Made by a program: the position numbers and the translations under genes. 64,000 nt of DNA, from positions 2,701,278 to 2,765,277 of the forward strand of contig NZ_LT629791.1 in the NCBI RefSeq assembly GCF_900105925.1, read 5' to 3'. This DNA is from Jiangella alkaliphila. Lineage in GTDB: Bacteria > Actinomycetota > Actinomycetes > Jiangellales > Jiangellaceae. The notes below the pieces were generated by a model that saw nothing but the letters and a program-made list of their open reading frames with translations, was not told the origin of the DNA and ran no database searches. This document shows, one piece after another, positions 1-9,103 of the stretch; the stretch's first letter is position 1; each line of letters starts with the position of its first letter.

Positions 1-1327
<1,327 letters not shown>

Positions 1328-1331
<4 letters not shown>

Positions 1332-2143
1332 GAACCGACGGTAGCGCTCGGCGCCCGCCGGTGGGCAGCCCGCAGCGCCCTCGTGACCCGGCCGGCGCCG
1401 GTGCGGATGGCCCGCTCGATGTCCCAGCGCCGGGCCTGGAACTCCGGCGACGGCAGCGAGACCGCGACCGAGCCGATGACCTCGCCGCCGGGGGAGCGCA
1501 CCGGCGCCGCCATGCACGACAGCCCGGCCTGCAGCTCGCCGATCTCGAGCGCGACGTTGGCCTCGCGCACGTGCGACAGATGCCGTTCCAGCTGGTCGGG
1601 CTGGACGATCGTGGAGCGCGTCAGGCCGGCCATGCCGGCTTGGTCGAGATAGCCGTGCAGCTGGTCGCGGTCCATGCCGGCCAGCATGACCTTGCCGAAC
1701 GCCGTGGCGTGCGCGGACTCGTCGAACCCGACGTCGAGCAGCTGCACCCGGCGGCGGCGCTGGGAGTCGGCGACGTGCGCGATGACGATGCCGGCCTCGC
1801 GGAACACCGCGTAGTAGGCGGCGGCGTCGGCCTCGTGGTGCAGCGCCCGAACCGCCGCCGCGACGTCATCCTCGACGGCCAGCTGACGGTGCAGCGCGCG
1901 GTCCAGCCGGCGCACGCCGTAGCCGAGCGCGTAGCGGTGCTCGCTGGCGAGGTGGACGACGTAACCGCTGTCGATCAGGGTGCTGAGCAGGTGGTAGGTG
2001 GTCGGGAGGGCGAGCCCCAGCTCGCCGGCGATGTCGCGGGCCGTGACGCCCCGCGGGTCGGAGGCCACCACCTCGAGGACCCGCAGCGCCTTCGCCACCG
2101 AGGCGATGGTTCCCGGTGAGGACCGCACCATTGCCTGTCCCAT
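1328..2143 (-). CDS. IclR-family transcriptional regulator
   Basis: 271 residues, normal for IclR. The N-terminal winged helix-turn-helix spans about residues 12-75 (SVAKALRVLEVVAS, then TARDIAGELGLALPTTYHLL). The C-terminal effector domain follows and contains the family motif HATAFGKVMLAGM at about 145-160. IclR proteins bind small acids or aromatics and control adjacent catabolic genes. Its stop overlaps the start of the molybdenum oxidoreductase, and it lies just downstream of the ADH/amidohydrolase/DUF59 genes, so it is the likely local regulator of both. An alternative start is Met6. Confidence 0.9.
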
Positions 2144-2152
2144 TCACCCAGC

Positions 2153-3004
2153 CTAACGGCCATATCGCGTGCTGAGGAGACCGCGGCAGAACCCGGCGTT
2201 CCCCTCGATGCTGATCCGGGTGGTGCGGGCCAGCCGCAGCCGTAGCGGCAGCGCATCGGCCGGGATCGGCGCACCCTCGTCGTCGACCAGCAGCGGCGCG
2301 TCGTCGCCGTCCGGAAGACCCAGCCGGGACCGCCGCCGGCGCAGCCGGGTGACGTCGCCGGCGTCGCCCAGCCGCGCGGCGGCGAGGTCGGTGCCGGCGC
2401 TCGCCAGCCGCGACGCGACCCGCTCCTGTTCCGCGGCGTGCGCCTTGCGCCAGAAGGTGACCCGCAGCTCCTGCAGCTCCCCGTCGGCCATGACATTCGA
2501 AGGTGGGTCTGGGCGATGCTGTCCTGGACCATTCTGCTGATCTGCTCCCTGCACCGACGACTCGAAGGGACCTCCGGCCCCCTCTCGCCGGTCGGTCTCG
2601 CCCGGCCCCACCTGGCCCTCGAACGCGGCGGCGAACCCGTCGCCGACGGCCACCCCGCCGTTGATCTCGTCCGCCGCGAAATGGTCCTCCAGCCGCACGT
2701 CGACTGCGTCGACGCCGGGCACCGCGCGGGCGGCCTCGTAGGCGTCGGCGACCATCAAGTAGGCGAAGTTCGGCGCGCAGAAGTACGTCGGCAGCCGCAG
2801 CCTGATGTGGGCGACGCCGTCCTCGACGCTCACCGCCGAGACGAAGCCGAGCTCGGTCACCGGCTCGTCCAGCTCCGGGTCGACGACGGTGTCCAGCGCG
2901 CGCCAGACCGCCGGCTCCGGGCCGGCGGCGATGTGACCGCCGGCCCGGGCGGCGTCGGCGGCCGCCGGGGGGCTGGCAGCACGCGACGCGGTGGTGGTGT
3001 TCAC
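2153..3004 (-). CDS. DUF59/MIP18-type Fe-S assembly protein with C-terminal extension
   Basis: 283 residues from a GTG at 3004, chosen because it overlaps the amidohydrolase stop by 4 bp (GTGA). Residues about 30-115 form a DUF59 (PaaD/SufT-like) domain: ALDTVVDPELDEPVTELGFV, later PTYFCAPNFAYL with the single conserved-type cysteine. The remaining ~150 residues are unrelated to ordinary DUF59 proteins, charged and arginine-rich. DUF59 proteins help load Fe-S or non-haem iron centres. From memory, proteins of this kind accompany binuclear-iron propane/acetone monooxygenase clusters (prm/mim) beside an amidohydrolase and a Zn-ADH, the same neighbours as here. The monooxygenase itself is not in this window. 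Confidence 0.8.
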   Translation of the reverse strand: MNTTTASRAASPPAAADAARAGGHIAAGPEPAVWRALDTVVDPELDEPVTELGFVSAVSVEDGVAHIRLRLPTYFCAPNFAYLMVADAYEAARAVPGVDAVDVRLEDHFAADEINGGVAVGDGFAAAFEGQVGPGETDRREGAGGPFESSVQGADQQNGPGQHRPDPPSNVMADGELQELRVTFWRKAHAAEQERVASRLASAGTDLAAARLGDAGDVTRLRRRRSRLGLPDGDDAPLLVDDEGAPIPADALPLRLRLARTTRISIEGNAGFCRGLLSTRYGR

Positions 3005-4050
3005 GGCGCGACCGGGGCGACCGGCGCCGGTTCGGAACCGATCGCCTCGTCCGACTCCACGGCGTCGGGCAGCCGCAGCTCGGCTGGGACGTCGATGTCG
3101 TAGAGCCGGGCGGCGTTCAGGCCGAGGATCTTCTTCTTGATCTCCGGGGTCAGCATGCCGTACTCGGACTGCAGGTCGTCGGGGATCTGGAAGTCGACGA
3201 ACCGCTCGATCAGCCACCTCGGCGTCCAGATGGCGTAGTCGCTGGCGAACGTGATGCGGTCGGCGCCGATCCAGTAGAGCAGCTCGCCCAGCACCTGGGC
3301 GAAGTACCGCGGCCGCGAGTGGATGAACGGCATCGCGACCGCCAGCCCGCCGTACACGTTCGGCTCCTGCGTGGCGATCCAGCAGAAGTCCTCCAGCCGC
3401 GGCAGCCCGCAGTGCTCGACGATGAACCGCAGCTCCGGGAAGGCCGAGGCGACGTCGTCCACGTCGGCGACGTCGAACGCGTCGCGGTTGAGCGGGTAGA
3501 TCGTCGGGCCCTTGTGCACGTGGATGTTGCGGATGCCCAGCTGCTGGCAGCGTTCGAGGTACCGGTACGACCACGGGTCGGACAGCTTCCAGCCCTTCGA
3601 GTCGCCCTTCCACTCGGCGGTGTAGAGCTTGACGCCCTGGAGCTGCCAGCGCTCGGCCAGCTGCTCCAGCCGGGCCAGTCCGGCCTCGCCGTCGCGCGGG
3701 TCCCACGAGCCGTTGACGATGAACCGGCCCGGGTGCCGTTCGGCCAGCGCGCCGTCCTGCTCGGTGGTGTTGAACCCGTTGACGAAGAAGTCGGTGAGGT
3801 AGGTCGGCTGGAAGATCGCCTTGTCGACGTAGCCCTCGTCGAACAGGTCGTGCATCACCTGGTCCTCGGTCTGGCGCTGGAAGTGCTCCAGCGACCACAC
3901 CTGGTCCTCGGGGCTGAGGTTGCGGTGGTAGTCGTAGAAGCAGTTGAGGAAGCCCTCGCCGTACCGGTTGGCCTGGTTGGCCGGGGTGCCGTCCCAGAAG
4001 TGGATGTGGCTGTCGACGACGAAGTAGTCGTGGCCGTCCTTGCTGTACAT
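3001..4050 (-). CDS. Amidohydrolase-2 family metal-dependent hydrolase
   Basis: 349 residues with a clean Shine-Dalgarno (GAGGAGA, 6 nt before ATG). The TIM-barrel metal motifs of the amidohydrolase_2/ACMSD family are visible: DSHIHFW at residues 13-19, HVHKGP near 180, EHCGLP near 213 and a late SDYAIW near 268. Family members hydrolyse or decarboxylate small cyclic or carboxylated compounds with one metal ion in the cytoplasm. The gene sits 10 bp after the ADH and overlaps the DUF59 gene, so the three form one operon. In prm/mim-type monooxygenase clusters the homologue may assist metal or protein maturation rather than catabolism, so enzymatic activity here is an inference. Confidence 0.85.
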   Translation of the reverse strand: MYSKDGHDYFVVDSHIHFWDGTPANQANRYGEGFLNCFYDYHRNLSPEDQVWSLEHFQRQTEDQVMHDLFDEGYVDKAIFQPTYLTDFFVNGFNTTEQDGALAERHPGRFIVNGSWDPRDGEAGLARLEQLAERWQLQGVKLYTAEWKGDSKGWKLSDPWSYRYLERCQQLGIRNIHVHKGPTIYPLNRDAFDVADVDDVASAFPELRFIVEHCGLPRLEDFCWIATQEPNVYGGLAVAMPFIHSRPRYFAQVLGELLYWIGADRITFASDYAIWTPRWLIERFVDFQIPDDLQSEYGMLTPEIKKKILGLNAARLYDIDVPAELRLPDAVESDEAIGSEPAPVAPVAP

Positions 4051-4060
4051 GCCTGTCTCC

Positions 4061-5092
4061 TCACAGCGCCGGGACGAGGATGGCCCGGCCGCCGGGGACC
4101 AGGCCGTTGTCGAGGTCCGACAGCGCTCGCAGTACGTCGTCGAACGCGTAGAGCTTTGTGTGCAGCCTGACCTTCCCCCGGGCGGCCAGCACCATCAGTT
4201 CGTCGAGGTCGTTGTAGGAGCCGACGAGGTTGCCGATCACGTTGATCTCCCGCGAGATCAGCTCGATCGTCGGGACGTCGACGTGCCCGCCGTAGCCGAT
4301 GACGAAGTACGAGCCGGCCCGCCGGGTCATCGCGACGCCGGCGGCCTCCGTGCCCTTCTCGCCGACGAAGTCGAACACGACGTGGGCGCCGCCGCCGGTG
4401 AGCTCGAGCACCTCGGCGACGTGGTCGCCGCCGGATCGGACGGTGTGGTGCGCGCCCAGCGCGGCGGCCAGCTCCAGAGCCTCCGGCGACAGGTCGACGA
4501 CGGTGACCTCGGCCGCCGTCGTGGCGAGCAGCGTCTGCAGCCCGATGTGGCCGAGCCCGCCCGCGCCGACGACGACGGCGTGCGTGCCCGGGTGCAGCAG
4601 CGGCCACGCCTTGCGCACCGCGTGGTACGCCGTCAGGCCCGCGTCGGCCAGCGCCGCGACGTCGCGCGGCGCCAGGCTCGCGTCCAGCCGCACCACCGAC
4701 CGGGCGCCGGTGAGCAGCAGCTCGGCCATGCCGCCGTCGCAGTCGATGCCGGGGAAGCGCGAGCTCTCGCAGTGCACGTCGTCGCCGCCGCGGCAGGCGC
4801 GGCACAGCCCGCAGGTGACCAGCGGGTGCAGGATGACGCGGTCGCCCGCGCTGACGTTGGTGACGGCGGGCCCGATGTCCACGACGGTGCCGGCGTTCTC
4901 GTGCCCGATCGTGTAGGGCAGCGCGACACCGCTCTTCTCCGCCCACTGGCCCTCGACGATGTGCAGGTCGGTGCGGCAGACGCCGGCCGCGTCGACCCGG
5001 ACCAGCACGTCGAACGGCTCGCTCGGCGCCGGCTCGGGCACGTCGTCGATCGATGGCTCCTTGCCGTATCCGTGGACGCGGACCGCTCGCAT
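4061..5092 (-). CDS. Zinc-dependent alcohol dehydrogenase (MDR family)
   Basis: 343 residues from ATG 5092, preceded by GAGAGGG at 5 nt; the in-frame GTG at 5098 is too close to that site. Catalytic-zinc residues are seen in CRTDLHIVEGQ and GHENAG (about 39-66). The four structural-zinc cysteines lie in CGLCRACRGGDDVHC (about 94-108). The NAD-binding GxGGLG fingerprint is at about 175 (VVVGAGGLGHIG). It oxidises or reduces a primary or secondary alcohol with NAD(P). It is the first gene of a three-gene operon (10 bp to the amidohydrolase). Paralogues in alkane/ketone monooxygenase clusters oxidise the alcohol product, a reasonable but unproved role here. Confidence 0.9.
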   Translation of the reverse strand: MRAVRVHGYGKEPSIDDVPEPAPSEPFDVLVRVDAAGVCRTDLHIVEGQWAEKSGVALPYTIGHENAGTVVDIGPAVTNVSAGDRVILHPLVTCGLCRACRGGDDVHCESSRFPGIDCDGGMAELLLTGARSVVRLDASLAPRDVAALADAGLTAYHAVRKAWPLLHPGTHAVVVGAGGLGHIGLQTLLATTAAEVTVVDLSPEALELAAALGAHHTVRSGGDHVAEVLELTGGGAHVVFDFVGEKGTEAAGVAMTRRAGSYFVIGYGGHVDVPTIELISREINVIGNLVGSYNDLDELMVLAARGKVRLHTKLYAFDDVLRALSDLDNGLVPGGRAILVPAL

Positions 5093-5239
5093 CGGCACCC
5101 TCTCCCTCGTCGCTGCGTTGCGCCGGTGCCAGGCAATCTGCCGTCTCCGGCGTCAGATTGGGAACGGTGCTTATCGGATGGCGATAAGTGGGTAAGAAAG
5201 AGGGGGACGGGGGCCGACTCCGGACCTTACGGTGGTGTC

Positions 5240-6040
5240 ATGGGCCAGATGACGACGCGACGGCCGGTCCTCCGGTTGCGGCCAGGCCGGTCGGCCGAGC
5301 GCCCCGACACGCTGGCGGTCGAGGAGCCGCTGCTGGTCCGCGTCAGCGACCACATCCTCACGTCGACCATGCGCACCCCCGGGCACGACTTCGACCTCAT
5401 CGCCGGCTGGCTCAACGCCGAGGGCGCCATCGGCGACCGCACCGACGTCGCCGGCATGAAGGAGTGCGTCGACGAGCCGAACACCATCGAGGTGACCCTC
5501 GCCCACGGCGTCGAGCCACCGCGCCCCCGGGCGTTCGAGACCACCAGCGCCTGCGGCGTCTGCGGCGCCGACCGCGTGGTCGACGTCCGCGCCTCGCTGC
5601 GCTGGCGGCTCACCGACGACCCCACCCGTGTCGACGTCGCGGTCCTGTCCGCGCTGCCCGACCGCATGCGCGGCGAGCAGCGGGTGTTCGACCGCACAGG
5701 TGGCCTGCACGCGGCCGGCCTGTTCACCGCCACCGGCACGGTGGTGACGGTCCGCGAGGACGTCGGCCGCCACAACGCGGTCGACAAGGTCATCGGCTCG
5801 GCGCTGATGGCCGGGCTGCTGCCGCTGGCGGGGCACGTGCTGCAGGTCAGCGGCCGGGCGTCGTTCGAGCTGGTCCAGAAGGCGGCCGCTGCCGGCATCC
5901 CCGTCCTGGCCGCCGTCTCGGCACCGTCCAGCCTCGCCGTCGACCTCGCCGACGAGTGCGGCCTCACCCTGGTGGGCTTCGTCCGCGGCGGCGGCATGAA
6001 CGTCTACACCCACGCCGACCGCGTCCGCGTCGCCGTCTGA
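5240..6040 (+). CDS. fdhD: FdhD sulfurtransferase for formate dehydrogenase
   Basis: 266 residues. FdhD passes sulfur from the cysteine desulfurase IscS to the molybdenum cofactor of FdhF-type enzymes in the cytoplasm. The conserved cysteine pair is in TSACGVCGAD at about 113-122. EDVGRHNAVDK (about 173-183) and SGRASFELVQKA are signature FdhD segments. It is transcribed divergently from the ADH operon across a 147-bp spacer. It serves the molybdenum oxidoreductase at 1-1331, which lies on the other strand beyond that operon, so the enzyme and its maturase are not in one transcript. Confidence 0.95.
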   Translation: MGQMTTRRPVLRLRPGRSAERPDTLAVEEPLLVRVSDHILTSTMRTPGHDFDLIAGWLNAEGAIGDRTDVAGMKECVDEPNTIEVTLAHGVEPPRPRAFETTSACGVCGADRVVDVRASLRWRLTDDPTRVDVAVLSALPDRMRGEQRVFDRTGGLHAAGLFTATGTVVTVREDVGRHNAVDKVIGSALMAGLLPLAGHVLQVSGRASFELVQKAAAAGIPVLAAVSAPSSLAVDLADECGLTLVGFVRGGGMNVYTHADRVRVAV

Positions 6041-6048
6041 GCCCGCAC

Positions 6049-6822
6049 GTGGCGGAGACGCACTTCGACGACTGGGTGGCGCTGCGGTACGAGCGGCTGT
6101 GGCCCGAGCTGTTCGAGCCCGGGGCGATCGAGCCGGTCGTCGACGTGCTGGCCGGCCTGGCCGGCGACGGCCCGGCGCTGGAGCTCGGCGTCGGGACCGG
6201 GCGCATCGCGCTGCCCCTGAGCCGCCGCGGCGTCGACGTGCACGGCGTCGAGCTGTCGCCCGCCATGGTCGAGCGGCTGCGCGCGCAGCCCGGCGCGGAC
6301 GCCGTCGGCGTCACGGTCGGCGACTTCGCCCGCGTGACGACGGGTCGCACGTTCGCGCTGGTCTACCTGCTGCGCAACACGATCACCAACCTGACCACGC
6401 AGGACGAGCAGGTCGAGTGCTTCCGCACCGCGGCCGCGCACTTGGCGCCCGGCGGCCGGTTCGTGGTCGAGAACTACGTGCCCGAGCTGCGCCGGTTGCC
6501 GCCGGGCGAGACCATCCATGTGTTCGCCCGGACGCCGGACCACCTCGGCTTCGAGGAGTACGGCGACCATGTCGCCCAGGTCGCGGTCTCGCACCACTAC
6601 TGGACCGTCGACGGCGAGCTGCGGACGTTCTCGTCGCCGCACCGCTACGTCTGGCCGTCGGAGCTGGACCTCATGGCCCGGCTGGCCGGCCTGACGCTGT
6701 CGGATCGGTGGAGCGACTGGCAGCGCACCCCGTTCACCGGCGACAGCCGCGCCCATGTCTCCGTCTGGGCCAAGCCCAGCGGTCAGGGGACCCGGTCGCG
6801 CAGCTTGCCGCTGATCAGATGA
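6049..6822 (+). CDS. Class I SAM-dependent methyltransferase
   Basis: 257 residues from a GTG 8 bp after the fdhD stop, so probably translationally linked to fdhD. SAM motif I is ALELGVGTGRIALPL at about 44-58; motif II-like GVELSPAMVERLRAQP follows, and motif III is around HLAPGGRFVVENYVPE. The later half is rich in aromatic residues, as in small-molecule methyltransferases. Substrate unknown. The 3' end overlaps the hipA stop by 8 bp on the opposite strand. Confidence 0.8.
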   Translation: MAETHFDDWVALRYERLWPELFEPGAIEPVVDVLAGLAGDGPALELGVGTGRIALPLSRRGVDVHGVELSPAMVERLRAQPGADAVGVTVGDFARVTTGRTFALVYLLRNTITNLTTQDEQVECFRTAAAHLAPGGRFVVENYVPELRRLPPGETIHVFARTPDHLGFEEYGDHVAQVAVSHHYWTVDGELRTFSSPHRYVWPSELDLMARLAGLTLSDRWSDWQRTPFTGDSRAHVSVWAKPSGQGTRSRSLPLIR

Positions 6823-8086
6823 GACGACGCTTCTCGGCGTGGCCGGACACCAGGTCAGCGAGGTATGTCGCGGGTTCGCGCAACGAGGGTGGCACGGCCG
6901 ACTCGCGCGCCGCTCGATCGAAGGCCGCGGGAACGGTGTCGTGCAGGTGCTCGAACCTGCTGAGAGCCTCGTCGGCGGCGATGCCGAGCTTCCCGGCGAC
7001 CTGGATCCAGTCCTTGCGCGACACCAGGTCCAGCTCCCAGGTGTCGCCGATCTTCATGGCGGACCGGTGACCGTAGCGGTCGCCGTACGGCAGCACGGTG
7101 GCGACGTCGTAGAGCGGGCCGAGCTGTGCCCGCGACCCCGCGCCGAGCAGCAGGGAGTAGTTCTTGGCGTGCGCGTCGGTGGCACCGATGAGCACGTTGA
7201 AGACGAGTGCGTCGAAGAACCGGCGTGCGCTGGCCTGCCGATCGGCGGCTGCGAGGCTCCGGAACAGCTTGGCGATGTCTGCGACACCCGGCCCGCCGTC
7301 GCTCTGGTACTTCCGGCTCGGGTGCACTGCCAGTGCCTGGCACAGATCCTCTTGGTGCAGCCGCACCCAGCGTCCGTCCGCCCGCGTCCGGTCGTAGCGA
7401 TGGGACACCAGGACCTCGAGGTCACCGCTGGTGATGAGCTCGGTCTCGGCCGCTGGGAGCCCGCTCAGGCGAGCCGCCCGCAGGCACAAGTGCTCGTTCA
7501 GGTGATGGTGGCGGAGCCCGGGGATCGACGGCTTGAGGATATGAGTGGTGGGTGTGGAGTCGGCCGGGATGCCCCAGTGGCCGTCCGGGCCACGGAACAG
7601 TGCGACCTTGGTCTGCGCACCCGCGAGGCTCCAGCGACCGGTGTCGCGGCCGGGATTCCAGTCGGCCGGATGCTCGGCGAGGCCGGCCAGGACGGCGTGA
7701 GCGTCGTCGTCGGTCAGCCACCGGATGTCGCCCTGTCCAGTGGCCGCGTCTGTAGACGCCGTGCCTTCCGGGAGCACCTGCACGGAGCCAGCCGCATCCA
7801 TGCCGACGTGGGCGAGGAGCGCGAAGGGGTTGCGCGGTGACACGCCGTACTCGCGCCCCCACCGCTCGAGGGTGGGCTCGCTGTCCGGCAGCAGGCCGGC
7901 GAGATAGGCGCCGACCGCCTTGGGTGGATGGCTGGATCGGCCGATGGGCATCGACAGGGACAGCGGGATCGCCGCAGGCGACGCGTAGTCGTCGTGGTAG
8001 GAGAAGCCGAGGCGGCCGTTCCCGTTCTGGACCAGTGTGCCGACCGGTGTGCCGTCGAGGTAGACGGCCAGTCGTCGATCAGCCAT
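6815..8086 (-). CDS. hipA: HipA-type serine/threonine kinase toxin
   Basis: 423 residues, usual HipA length. HipA kinases inactivate glutamyl-tRNA synthetase or related targets by phosphorylation and cause growth arrest when not held by HipB. Visible motifs are the N-terminal subdomain (VYLDGTPVGTL), the activation-loop type SLAGAQTKVAL at about 153, the ATP-binding lysine in THILKPS, and the catalytic loop NVLIGATDAHAKNYSLL at about 298-314 with Asp and Asn, followed by the DVA metal motif in LYDVATVLPY. The start overlaps hipB by 8 bp. The kinase motifs look intact, so the toxin is probably active. Confidence 0.92.
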   Translation of the reverse strand: MADRRLAVYLDGTPVGTLVQNGNGRLGFSYHDDYASPAAIPLSLSMPIGRSSHPPKAVGAYLAGLLPDSEPTLERWGREYGVSPRNPFALLAHVGMDAAGSVQVLPEGTASTDAATGQGDIRWLTDDDAHAVLAGLAEHPADWNPGRDTGRWSLAGAQTKVALFRGPDGHWGIPADSTPTTHILKPSIPGLRHHHLNEHLCLRAARLSGLPAAETELITSGDLEVLVSHRYDRTRADGRWVRLHQEDLCQALAVHPSRKYQSDGGPGVADIAKLFRSLAAADRQASARRFFDALVFNVLIGATDAHAKNYSLLLGAGSRAQLGPLYDVATVLPYGDRYGHRSAMKIGDTWELDLVSRKDWIQVAGKLGIAADEALSRFEHLHDTVPAAFDRAARESAVPPSLREPATYLADLVSGHAEKRRLI

Positions 8087-8363
8087 GGTCAGGCCCCTCC
8101 ACCAGGCCGCCGAGCACCTGGCCGAACGGATCGTCGTCGGCCGTCGGCCCGCCGTCAGCGTCGGAGACCTCGACGGCGACTCCGGCCGCCGCGAGTGCGT
8201 CGAGGACGAGTTGCGCCTCTAGCCGGGGGTGGCCGCGCTCCAGCCGGACCACCCAGTCGCGGGAGATGCCGACCACCTGGGCCAGTTCGGCCTGGGTCAT
8301 GCCGCGGCGGCGCCGGGCCTCGCGGGCCACGGCGCCCAGGTCGCGAACGGTGCGGGCTCGCAT
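8079..8363 (-). CDS. hipB: HipB-type HTH antitoxin
   Basis: 94 residues from ATG 8363, preceded by AGAGGAGG; a longer frame to 8450 would run through the operator array and is rejected. An XRE/Cro helix-turn-helix covers about residues 20-60 (MTQAELAQVVGISRDWVVRLERG). HipB neutralises HipA and, with it, represses its own promoter. The acidic tail (DADGGPTADDDPFG) may be the part that contacts the kinase, by inference. hipA follows with an 8-bp overlap. Three 20-bp palindromes lie directly upstream. Confidence 0.9.
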   Translation of the reverse strand: MRARTVRDLGAVAREARRRRGMTQAELAQVVGISRDWVVRLERGHPRLEAQLVLDALAAAGVAVEVSDADGGPTADDDPFGQVLGGLVEGPDHG

Positions 8364-8378
8364 GGCACGCCTCCTCTG

Positions 8379-8450
8379 ATGTGGTCGTTCGGCAACATTA
8401 GCAGATGTCGTCGAACGACAACATCGTGCGATGTGGTCGAACGGCCACAT
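8379..8450 (-). promoter_or_regulatory. Three tandem palindromic hipBA operators
   Basis: Three 20-bp imperfect palindromes lie at 8379-8398, 8405-8424 and 8431-8450. Each begins ATGT and ends ACAT around a GTCG/CGAC or CGGC core; the middle one reads atgtcgtcgaacgacaacat. They are separated by 6-bp spacers, so repeat starts are exactly 26 bp apart, about 2.5 helical turns, placing neighbours on alternate DNA faces. The first palindrome abuts the hipB Shine-Dalgarno. HipB families are known to bind palindromes in their own promoter; binding here is inferred from position and symmetry. Confidence 0.8.
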
Positions 8451-8466
8451 CGAGCGGGATCGGCGG

Positions 8467-8976
8467 TCAGCTCGCGGGGACCCAGTAGCGCAGCTTGCCG
8501 TGCCGCTCGTCCTCGAAGACGCCGTCTGCGGCCTCGATGACCTTGCGGGACGCGACGTTGTCGACGTCGCAGGTGACGAGGACGGGGTCGATGCCCAGCT
8601 TGGCCGTCCAGGGCATCGCCTGCTGCAGCATCGCGGTCGCGTGGCCGCGGCGCCGCGCCGACGGGCGGACGTCGTAGCCGATGTGGCCGCCGTAGTCGCG
8701 CAGCCACGGGGTCAGGTGGTGCCGGATCGACAGCCGGCCGAGGAAGAGTGGGCCGTCGACGTACCAGAGGTGGGTCGAGGGGACCATGCCGCGCGAGCGC
8801 GGGGCGTCGTCGCGCTCGTCGTCGATCTGCCGGCGGACGTAGGCGGCGAACCCCTCGGGCCGGACCATGTCGGCGAGCTGCAGGTCGTCGGCCCAGCGCG
8901 GCTCGTAACCGGGCTCGCCGACGGCCTCGAGCCACGATTCGTGGACCTCGACTGTGGGGCGAACCAGTTCCGGCAC
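8467..8976 (-). CDS. GNAT-family N-acetyltransferase
   Basis: 169 residues from a GTG at 8976. The acetyl-CoA-binding motif A is IGYDVRPSARRRGHATAML at about 98-116, with the R/Q-x-x-G-x-G/A pattern. A late LVTCDVDNVASRKVIEAADG (about 133-152) is the usual motif B region of small-molecule or ribosomal-protein acetyltransferases. The protein is cytoplasmic and the substrate is unknown. It ends 17 bp from the hipBA operator array and reads in the same direction, but the hipB promoter lies between them, so it is probably separate. Confidence 0.85.
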   Translation of the reverse strand: MPELVRPTVEVHESWLEAVGEPGYEPRWADDLQLADMVRPEGFAAYVRRQIDDERDDAPRSRGMVPSTHLWYVDGPLFLGRLSIRHHLTPWLRDYGGHIGYDVRPSARRRGHATAMLQQAMPWTAKLGIDPVLVTCDVDNVASRKVIEAADGVFEDERHGKLRYWVPAS

Positions 8977-9060
8977 GAGACCTATCGTGCCCGGTTACCA
9001 GCCGGTCATTCGCCCCGAACCGCGGAATCGGGCCGATTCACAGCGTCCCTGGGGACGGGA

Positions 9061-9095
9061 CCGGCCGCTCCGCCCTGCGCGGGCGGAGCGGCCGG
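9061..9095. terminator. Strong intrinsic-type hairpin after the metallophosphoesterase gene
   Basis: A perfect 15-bp GC stem (9061-9075 with 9081-9095) closes a 5-nt loop, 9 bp beyond the stop of the minus-strand metallophosphoesterase. There is no U-tract, as is common in actinomycetes. Confidence 0.75.
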
Positions 9096-9103
9096 CACCA
9101 GGA

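Noticed and set aside
2153-3898. 581-residue ORF covering DUF59 gene and part of the amidohydrolase
   Set aside because: Only the part after GTG 3004 is real; the upstream part is an alternative frame of the amidohydrolase gene.
8364-8450. N-terminal extension of HipB to position 8450
   Set aside because: The extension is encoded by the operator palindromes; ATG 8363 has a good Shine-Dalgarno.
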